DNA from: Acidobacteriota bacterium
GTDB taxonomy: Bacteria > Acidobacteriota > Terriglobia > Bryobacterales > Bryobacteraceae
Length of the DNA stretch: 7,040 nucleotides
Assembly (NCBI GenBank): GCA_026394095.1
Contig: JAPKYY010000801.1
Span: 4,669-11,708 of the forward strand
Reading direction: 5' to 3'
Shown: positions 1 through 5,347 of the stretch, in pieces
Layout of the letters: each line of letters opens with the position of its first letter
Numbering within the stretch: position 1 is the stretch's first letter
Program-made: the position numbers and the translations under genes
Notes under the pieces: generated by a model
Told to the model about the DNA's origin: nothing
The model's input: the letters and a program-made list of their open reading frames with translations, nothing else
Databases searched by the model: none

Positions 1-953
1 ATGAAAAGCCCAGTGTCGACTCCAGCTTCGTTTCCAGCCGAAAGAAATCGCCGCAACTCCGCGAGCGAAGAGCCCTGATGAGGCGTGGAGCGTTGCGAGT
101 GCCCTCCAATCCAGGAGGCAGGCTCTGTGGCCCCGGCAGCCCAATCGAAGGGAGTACACAGAATCGACTCAGACGCAGGCCTGGTGACCCGCCCCAGCTC
201 AAACAGGAGGCCCAGTGGAGAGGCAACGCAGTCGAGCATGTTCATGCAGATTGCCCCGTCGAAGGTGCCGGCGCCAAAAGGCAGAATCGCCACATCGGCA
301 CACCAGAAGCTCACCTGCTCCAATGGATAGTCAGGAACTTCATAGCTATGGCTATCAAAAACCAACCCCACACGCCGCGACTGGTAGCTGACTTGCCGGC
401 TCCTTCTGATTTTTTGGGCAATACGCAGCATGGAGAAATTCAGGTCGAGGCCAACCACAAGATCCTTTGTGGCTTTGGCTAACTCGAAGCACCCTCTCCC
501 GACAGAACAGCCAACATCGACCCAAACCCCAGTTGCGGGAGCAGAAAGAAGCCCACTGGCTGCTTCAAACAGTGAGAGGTAGCTCGGGCTCGTTTCCGAC
601 CAATGCGAATGGGCATAAATCGCATTGTTGCCGCGATCCCGGTCGAGAGCGGAGGAGTGCCCTGATAGATCTCCGAGCATCGAAAGCGTAAAATCACTCA
701 AATCTTCTCGCTTGAGCAAGCCCAGGATTTGCTGATTCAACCAGGAGGATGCGTCGGCAAGAACTATCGGGATTCCGTCAATGATCGGATGCTCTCTCTG
801 GCAAAGCCTGTTGCTGCAAATCAGAGAACCTTCAATGATCTCGCCGTCTTCGACAACCGCTACTTGCCCAAGAACGAGAAAACTCTCGACACCACGGCTC
901 AGCCGGCAGAGAGGGCAAACAGGGCGAAGGCGCTCCAGATGGTGTTGGTACAA
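1..953 (-). CDS. Trm112-type zinc motif fused to a class I SAM-dependent methyltransferase (3' end beyond left edge)
   Basis: Reading the reverse complement from a TTG at 953 gives 317 codons with no stop before the window edge. Residues 10-65 look like a Trm112-type zinc-binding domain: C13-P-L-C16, then C46 and C51, followed by the typical ending HPIIDGIPIVL. A Rossmann methyltransferase domain follows: motif I DVGCSVGRG (146-154), acidic motif II residue D170 in VVGLDL, and CADVAILPF (218-226) leading into FDGAICMNMLDCV (231-243). A conserved-looking tail, TPFDW and WIGGHSQR (267-288), follows. These show SAM binding; the substrate is unknown. TTG is chosen because an in-frame TAA at 960-962 (the stop of the PAAR gene) blocks extension and any later start would cut into the first zinc motif. 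A GGTGG sequence lies 10 bases upstream. It directly follows the PAAR gene, so translational coupling is likely. It could be an effector, a modifier of a secreted protein, or a passenger. Confidence 0.85.
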   Translation of the reverse strand, partial: MYQHHLERLRPVCPLCRLSRGVESFLVLGQVAVVEDGEIIEGSLICSNRLCQREHPIIDGIPIVLADASSWLNQQILGLLKREDLSDFTLSMLGDLSGHSSALDRDRGNNAIYAHSHWSETSPSYLSLFEAASGLLSAPATGVWVDVGCSVGRGCFELAKATKDLVVGLDLNFSMLRIAQKIRRSRQVSYQSRRVGLVFDSHSYEVPDYPLEQVSFWCADVAILPFGAGTFDGAICMNMLDCVASPLGLLFELGRVTRPASESILCTPFDWAAGATEPASWIGGHSQRSTPHQGSSLAELRRFLSAGNEAGVDTGLF

Positions 954-959
954 GGCTGC

Positions 960-1346
960 TTATCCACCAATGATCACATTCGGTGAACAGGGAGGAATGA
1001 TCTTACCAGTGGGGCAAGGAATCGGCCCGACACAAGTGGCAAAGCTAACCAGATCACCTAGCCGTGCAGCCATCTTACCCCCGGTAAACACCGTTGCTGA
1101 CCCCATTGCAATGATGCCTGGCCCGCCTGGCATACAGCTTGGCATCGTGCAGGGCTTGGTCTGGCTGGTCACAACTGCAGCAGGAAGATTATTGATGAAA
1201 ACCGTCGGCACGGTCATGAGCACAATCGGGTGCGGAATCGGCGGATGCGGCATCGGCGTTGGTGTAGGGCCGGGAGGATGAATCGGAGCATGGCAATGCG
1301 GAAAGTCATGTAGCGTATTGTCTGTTAAGCGTGCGGCGGGAGGCAT
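960..1346 (-). CDS. PAAR / DUF4150-like spike-tip protein
   Basis: A 128-residue protein built from PAAR-type units: MPPAAR at the N-terminus (1-6), PTVFINNLPAAV (47-58), SATVFTGGKMAARLGD (83-98) and a final SPNVIIGG. PAAR proteins form the sharp, metal-stabilised cone that caps the VgrG spike of type VI secretion systems and related contractile particles, and they often carry or recruit effectors. Candidate metal ligands are plentiful: H13, H17, C18, H19, H23, H34 and H39, plus C66, C71, C105, C111 and C120. Residues 16-40 form a Pro/His-rich stretch inserted between the first PAAR motif and the first full repeat, which is unusual. No toxin domain is fused at the C-terminus. The ATG lies one base after the TAG of the beta-helix gene, indicating coupled translation with a spike-like partner. 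Family assignment is firm; the exact secretion system served is inferred. Confidence 0.9.
   Translation of the reverse strand: MPPAARLTDNTLHDFPHCHAPIHPPGPTPTPMPHPPIPHPIVLMTVPTVFINNLPAAVVTSQTKPCTMPSCMPGGPGIIAMGSATVFTGGKMAARLGDLVSFATCVGPIPCPTGKIIPPCSPNVIIGG
964..968 (-). promoter_or_regulatory. Putative ribosome binding site for the TTG-started methyltransferase
   Basis: GGTGG on the minus strand overlaps the last Gly codons of the PAAR gene and lies 10 bases before the TTG at 953. It is an imperfect Shine-Dalgarno match, but it is the only one in position and supports the TTG start. Confidence 0.4.
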
Positions 1347-1347
1347 A

Positions 1348-1683
1348 CTAGTTCAGGTAGATCTTCTCGCCTTGAACAATGACATCCCCATTGGCATTGA
1401 CGCGGACGTCAGCCTGGCCGCTCAACTGCATTGTGGAATCAGAATGAAGATCAACACTTTCGGTTGCCCGTACTTCGAAATTCTTGCATTCAACGTTCAC
1501 AGATTCGGTAGCTTTCAGCGAAATCCGGATACTTTCCATTTGCAAAACCGGGCCATCAGGAGTTAGCTTGACTCGAAGTTCCAGCTGACCTTCAGCCCCG
1601 TGAATCTCCACAAGATCGTGATCTTCGGCGGGGGTTACCGTAAGGGTTTTGGCATTCTGCAGGTCGAGAGTATGTGCTGACAT
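1348..1683 (-). CDS. Short beta-helix protein resembling the VgrG C-terminal spike
   Basis: A 111-residue protein dominated by alternating polar and hydrophobic residues, as in the triple-stranded beta-helix that ends VgrG and phage gp5. The segment ATESV recurs at 58-62 and 73-77, a 15-residue spacing that suggests repeated rungs. The ending, NGDVIVQGEKIYLN (98-111), is close to how many VgrG tails end (a Gly/Asp turn, a Val/Ile strand and a final LN). The OB-fold and gp27-like parts of a full VgrG are absent, and the ORF begins cleanly at an ATG with a strong GGAGG ribosome site, so this looks like a stand-alone small protein rather than a fragment. Its position one base before the PAAR gene suggests it is an adaptor or extension that carries the PAAR tip. 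It may also relate to the DUF2345/DUF3540-type accessory proteins seen in such loci; I cannot tell which without profile searches. Confidence 0.75.
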   Translation of the reverse strand: MSAHTLDLQNAKTLTVTPAEDHDLVEIHGAEGQLELRVKLTPDGPVLQMESIRISLKATESVNVECKNFEVRATESVDLHSDSTMQLSGQADVRVNANGDVIVQGEKIYLN

Positions 1684-1694
1684 AACGAGCGAAT

Positions 1695-1699
1695 CCTCC
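1695..1699 (-). promoter_or_regulatory. Strong ribosome binding site of the beta-helix gene
   Basis: GGAGG within AAGGAGGA on the minus strand, 11 bases before the ATG at 1683. It is one of the two clear Shine-Dalgarno matches in the window and lies in its largest intergenic gap (1684-1720). Confidence 0.7.
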
Positions 1700-1710
1700 T
1701 TCGCCGAAGG
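1698..1710 (-). repeat. Small inverted repeat overlapping the ribosome binding site
   Basis: CCTTCGGCGAAGG on the minus strand can pair CCTTC with GAAGG around a three-base loop. Its 3' arm supplies part of the AAGGAGG ribosome site of the beta-helix gene, so folding would partly hide it. The stem is short with no T-run after it, so it is not a terminator. Any regulatory role is inference. Confidence 0.4.
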
Positions 1711-1720
1711 TTATCACGTT

Positions 1721-2989
1721 TTACAACGCAAGCCCCCTGAGCGGCAACTGCCTTCCCCAATAATGAATGCAGGAAGACTGGTCTGGCAACTCCAAAGCAA
1801 ACATGAATTCTTCAAAATGAACCCTGCCGGCCACCTGCTGCCACGCAAGTGATTGTTGCAGGAGATCTAGACCGGCCTCGCCTTGCAATGCTCCAGCAAA
1901 TGCCTCGCTGTCTTTCAGTCGCGGCCAGAAGTTGTTCTCCAGGTGACACGCGACCAGAGGAATCGTCGCTATATCGCGAGGGCCGCAGCCGACCAGAGAA
2001 TGAGTGCATCGAAATGCCTGTAAGATCGCCGCGTGGCTTTCAGCGTCCCTCAAGCAGCCATGGATTGCGATTGCGCGATAAGGGGCAAGCAGGGTCGAAA
2101 GCAGGAGCGAGTTCCAGCTGGCTTCAATCTGAAAGTTTAGATTACGGTCTTCAGCAACGGCTTCACGGCCAATTGCTGTTGTTGCAGATTGGATAGCTCG
2201 CCTGGTTTGCCCGGCGTGCCGTGCAAGAACCGGATCCGCCCATACGGCTTGACGATCGAGATAGACGTCCGCAATGCAAGGACTCTCAAGCACTTCGAGT
2301 GGCGCAGCAGGACGCCGAACCTCGCCCCCTCCCCTAAGCCGGGAAGCCCAGCGGGACTGTGCAACTTCGAAATCGGCAAGAAGGTGAGGATAACTGGGCG
2401 CCTCGTCAAACCACAGGCCCTCAAGCCATTCGTGTGGAGTATTCGAAATCCAGGGCAGACGCAACCGGTAGCGAGGCTGCTCGATCCATGTCTGAATGCA
2501 GAATGCAGGATCGTGAGAACGCAAAAACCGGAAGGCCGTAAGAGCCGCATTCCAGTTCAATTCCTGTTCCTGAGAGCTCGTGTGAAATCGAAGCAGACTC
2601 TGAAAGAGCCGGTCAATCGAAGTGCCAATTTCGCAGGATTCGACACGCAGCGAAGCTGCTGCTTGCTGCCCCTTGAGAATAGCGGCATACATTGCAGCGT
2701 GATCGTTGCCCTCGCAGGCGTGAACGTATTCCAGACGAGCAGCTGCAGCAAGCCAGGGGTCATCGTAGCTTTCGGCGATCCGGACGAGGTTGGAGGCCCG
2801 GTCGAGAGAGCCCGCTCTTGTCAATTCCAGCAGGTCGCCGCTCGACTCGAGGTACTCCTCAACAGTATTGGCCTCACCGGCGAGGGAGATCTCATGATCC
2901 AGGGCTAGAAGTTGATGGCGGTTCCATTCCGGCTGCGCAAGGCAAGATTCTCGAAGACGAAAGATGTAGTGATTGTCTTCGAGGACCAC
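1721..2989 (-). CDS. Helical protein, TIGR02270-like, of a type VI secretion accessory cluster
   Basis: A 422-residue protein, predicted mainly alpha-helical, without signal peptide or membrane segments. The first 40 residues (YIFRLRES at 8-15, then a Pro, then LLALDHEISLAG at about 27-38) follow the pattern I remember for TIGR02270 proteins, in which an L/I-W/F-x-x-R motif precedes a Leu-Asp-rich helix. That family is about 400 residues long, may contain HEAT-like repeats and often lies beside PAAR and other type VI secretion accessory genes in myxobacteria and proteobacteria; its function is unknown. The length and the downstream beta-helix and PAAR genes agree, but the middle and C-terminus show nothing I recognise. 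The start is a GTG; an in-frame TAG 9 bases upstream (the stop of the reductase) rules out extension, and the next Met is about 100 residues in. Only a weak AGG is seen upstream, so translation may rely on coupling. The reading frame is certain, the family tentative. Confidence 0.75.
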   Translation of the reverse strand: MVLEDNHYIFRLRESCLAQPEWNRHQLLALDHEISLAGEANTVEEYLESSGDLLELTRAGSLDRASNLVRIAESYDDPWLAAAARLEYVHACEGNDHAAMYAAILKGQQAAASLRVESCEIGTSIDRLFQSLLRFHTSSQEQELNWNAALTAFRFLRSHDPAFCIQTWIEQPRYRLRLPWISNTPHEWLEGLWFDEAPSYPHLLADFEVAQSRWASRLRGGGEVRRPAAPLEVLESPCIADVYLDRQAVWADPVLARHAGQTRRAIQSATTAIGREAVAEDRNLNFQIEASWNSLLLSTLLAPYRAIAIHGCLRDAESHAAILQAFRCTHSLVGCGPRDIATIPLVACHLENNFWPRLKDSEAFAGALQGEAGLDLLQQSLAWQQVAGRVHFEEFMFALELPDQSSCIHYWGRQLPLRGLAL

Positions 2990-2998
2990 GCCGATAGC

Positions 2999-4042
2999 CT
3001 AGCTTGTCGGGAAATCGCGAGGGATGAGTTCTGCTGCTTTGAGCTCAGCCCAGACGGGCGCCGGCACTTCGGCTTCGCGCACCAGTCGCATGGTCTCAAC
3101 CAGCCGGCTTGGGGTCATCGTCGAGGTAACGATCTGTGTCATCGTTTTGGGGAAGTGAACTACCAAAAGACCGGCCACAGCGGCGGCCAGATGCAGCAAA
3201 GGCGTTGAGCCGCAGATCTTGTAGTAACGCGACATGAGCGCCCGTTCTTCAGCGTTCGCCACCTCGTAGTTGTAGAGGAAGGGCGGCGCAGTGAGAGGGT
3301 CTTCGGTGAGCGTGAAGGCCTGCCCGTAATTGATCCCCATGAGCGTAACTTCAAAGGGCTGCGTGTTGCTGGCATCGATGATCTTCATAAGTTGCCCTAG
3401 GATCGATGGGCAGAAGGTGAGCCCCGCGTAATCGAGTGAGCCTGGCTCGTTGGCAAGGAAGCGATGAACGAATTCCGGGTCTTTGATGCCAAGGCCAATG
3501 CGCTCAACGAAACCCGCAGCCTTGGCGGCCTTGAGATAAGCTACTGCCGGGCTCACGTCGGTCTCCCAGTTCAGCCCCACCTGCTTTTCCATGTCAGGCG
3601 AATCGTGCAGGGCAACACCATAAAGCTTGTCGCCACCATACTCGATGCGCTCGCGGCAGATCTGCTGTTCGACACCCTTGGCGGAGCAATCCCACTTATC
3701 GGTCAAGCCGTGATAGCGGCGCGGGATCCCCTGCAGCAGGGCTTCCGGCTGGTGCTCAACGGCCGTATCCATCGTGAGGCCGAGATATCGAAGGCATTTG
3801 GTTTGGAAGCGGATCTCGTTAGGGTCGATCTTGAGGGCTTCGAGAGCCTGACCGAGTTGGAGGGTGGCACGGTAGAGAACGGCTGAGTCGAAGGTACGGA
3901 TGCCGGATTCCCAGGCGATCTTCACGAGCGGGATCACGTGCTTCTCAACATCAACCAGACCACCTCCGGGCGCAGGCCCAAAACCAAAGCGGTGGCAACC
4001 AAAAGCAAACTTGTCGGCGGAGATTTCTCTTTTTTGCGGCAT
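2999..4042 (-). CDS. Aldo/keto reductase, D-threo-aldose / L-galactose dehydrogenase type
   Basis: A 347-residue NAD(P)H-dependent oxidoreductase with the aldo/keto reductase barrel. The catalytic tetrad is complete: D52 in GIRTFDSA, Y57, K82 in FQTK and H146 in VALHD. The late NPD-type position is replaced by TLMGINYGQ (about 235-243), and the C-terminus has the pattern PAPVWAELKAAELIPRDFP, typical of the subgroup containing D-threo-aldose (L-fucose) dehydrogenase, L-galactose dehydrogenase and pyridoxal 4-dehydrogenase. These oxidise the anomeric carbon of free sugars to lactones or act on related carbonyls. The usual YGxGxSE after the catalytic Tyr is changed to YRATLQLG, so the substrate pocket may differ. 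No signal peptide, so cytoplasmic. It follows the exported DUF1552 gene by 19 bases without a clear ribosome site, and may handle a sugar released by those proteins, although that link is only suggested by position. Confidence 0.9.
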   Translation of the reverse strand: MPQKREISADKFAFGCHRFGFGPAPGGGLVDVEKHVIPLVKIAWESGIRTFDSAVLYRATLQLGQALEALKIDPNEIRFQTKCLRYLGLTMDTAVEHQPEALLQGIPRRYHGLTDKWDCSAKGVEQQICRERIEYGGDKLYGVALHDSPDMEKQVGLNWETDVSPAVAYLKAAKAAGFVERIGLGIKDPEFVHRFLANEPGSLDYAGLTFCPSILGQLMKIIDASNTQPFEVTLMGINYGQAFTLTEDPLTAPPFLYNYEVANAEERALMSRYYKICGSTPLLHLAAAVAGLLVVHFPKTMTQIVTSTMTPSRLVETMRLVREAEVPAPVWAELKAAELIPRDFPTS

Positions 4043-4061
4043 GAATCAGTAAGGATATCAA

Positions 4062-5342
4062 TCAGACTTCGTCGAGAGGTTGAGTGGCATCGCCGAATTG
4101 CTTCAGGCGTACATCCATCTTGTCCATCAGAGAGAGATATAGGCGGCACATCTGACGATCGGGCTTTTCGCGATAGTCCAGGACACGGCCACCGCGAATC
4201 CGGCCACCACCGCCGCCGAGTACGATCACAGGCAACTGCCTGGCCTCGTGATTGCCGGTGAGCATGCTCGAACAATAGAGCAGCATCGTATTGTCAAGAA
4301 GCGTCCGTGGGCCTTCCTGAATCGAATCGAGCTTCTTTGCAAGATAGGCGAGTTGCTCCAGGAAGAACTGATTCACTTTGAGCCAGTCTGCTGTATCAGA
4401 GTGCGAGAGCAGGTGGTGGATCATGTAATCGACACCCAGATTAGGGAAGCGCAGTGAGCTGTGATCGTTGTTGAGCTTCAGCGTTGAGATGCGGGTTGTA
4501 TCGGTTTGGAAACCCAGCACCACAATGTCCGACATGAGGCGCATGTGCTCGGCAATGTCTTGCGGGATGCCGTCCGCAGGACGTGCCATGTTTGGCTTGT
4601 CAAGCGTCGGCCTCCAGCCTTGCAGTTGCCCGCGCTTACCTGCATTGGCAATGCGCTGCTCAACGTCACGAACCGAATCGAGGTATTCATCAAGCTTGCG
4701 CTGATCCCCTGTGCTTATGTCGCGGCGCAGGCGACCGGCGTCGGTGAGCACAGCATCGAGAACGCTTTGATCGGCCTTGCTGGCTTCGTCCTTGAAGAGC
4801 CGGTCGAAGGCGAGTGCGGGGTACAGCTCCAGCGGAGTTGGCGTTGTGGGCGAGCTCCAGGAGATGTGGGAGCTATAGAGCATCGAGTAATTCTTGTGTA
4901 CCGATGGATTCGATTTCTCGCAGCCCAGAACCAGGCTGGGTACTTTGGTAGAGGCTCCGTAGCGTTGAGCCAACAACTGATCGATGCTGGTACCGGACCG
5001 GATCTCCCCACCTGATGCAAGCGGGGCTCCCGATAGAAGGTTGCCAGTCTGCGAGCTGTGGATATTGCCCTTGAGCGCTTCAGCGTTAAAGAGCCCGCGC
5101 ACAAAGAGCATCTTCTCTTCAAGACCCTTGAGCGGCGCAAGCACCTGGCCCAACTCCATCCGCTTGCCTTCGCCCTTGGCCCACCACTCTTTACTGTGGA
5201 AGCCATTGCCAGAGAACAGGACGCCAAACCTTACCGGGGCCTTCTCGCTCTCCGAGGCCCGCATCGATTCCAGCCACGGCAAGGCCATCGACACACCGAG
5301 GCCGCGCAGCATACGACGTCTCGAAAATGGATGCTTGATCAT
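4062..5342 (-). CDS. DUF1552 domain protein with twin-arginine signal
   Basis: A 426-residue protein that matches DUF1552 along its whole length. The N-terminus carries a twin-arginine export signal (SRRRMLRGLG, 7-16) followed by a short hydrophobic stretch ending MALPWLESM, typical of this family and of related DUF1501 proteins. Family hallmarks are FSGNGFH near residue 43, an NIHSSQTGNLLSG segment near 93, and the C-terminal block NTMLLYCSSM..GNHEA..LPVIVLGGGGGRI (about 348-383). DUF1552 proteins are encoded next to DUF1592/DUF1588/DUF1585 proteins in Acidobacteriota, Planctomycetota, Verrucomicrobiota and Myxococcota; the pair is thought to act outside the cytoplasmic membrane, but no reaction is established. 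The gene begins 5 bases after the DUF1592 gene, with a GAGGA ribosome site inside the end of that gene, so the two are co-translated. Export by the Tat route suggests a folded, possibly cofactor-bearing protein. Confidence 0.95.
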   Translation of the reverse strand: MIKHPFSRRRMLRGLGVSMALPWLESMRASESEKAPVRFGVLFSGNGFHSKEWWAKGEGKRMELGQVLAPLKGLEEKMLFVRGLFNAEALKGNIHSSQTGNLLSGAPLASGGEIRSGTSIDQLLAQRYGASTKVPSLVLGCEKSNPSVHKNYSMLYSSHISWSSPTTPTPLELYPALAFDRLFKDEASKADQSVLDAVLTDAGRLRRDISTGDQRKLDEYLDSVRDVEQRIANAGKRGQLQGWRPTLDKPNMARPADGIPQDIAEHMRLMSDIVVLGFQTDTTRISTLKLNNDHSSLRFPNLGVDYMIHHLLSHSDTADWLKVNQFFLEQLAYLAKKLDSIQEGPRTLLDNTMLLYCSSMLTGNHEARQLPVIVLGGGGGRIRGGRVLDYREKPDRQMCRLYLSLMDKMDVRLKQFGDATQPLDEV

Positions 5343-5347
5343 GTTGT

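Noticed and set aside
781..1281. A 166-codon plus-strand frame ending in Gly-rich repeats
   Set aside because: The Gly-rich tail is the antisense reading of the Pro-rich part of the PAAR gene; no ribosome site or family match.
2189..2908. A 239-codon open frame on the plus strand
   Set aside because: It is antisense to the 422-residue minus-strand gene, has no recognisable domain, and its length follows from codon bias of the opposite gene.
3464..3886. A 140-codon plus-strand frame inside the aldo/keto reductase
   Set aside because: It opposes a gene with a complete catalytic tetrad; its protein shows no motif.
4043..4061. Gap between the DUF1552 and reductase genes as a terminator or promoter
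   Set aside because: Only 19 bases, with no inverted repeat, T-run or promoter-like boxes.
4506..5015. Plus-strand frame of 169 codons and minus-strand frame of 170 codons at 4715-5227
   Set aside because: Both overlap the DUF1552 gene in other frames and show Arg/Ser-rich, shadow-like composition.
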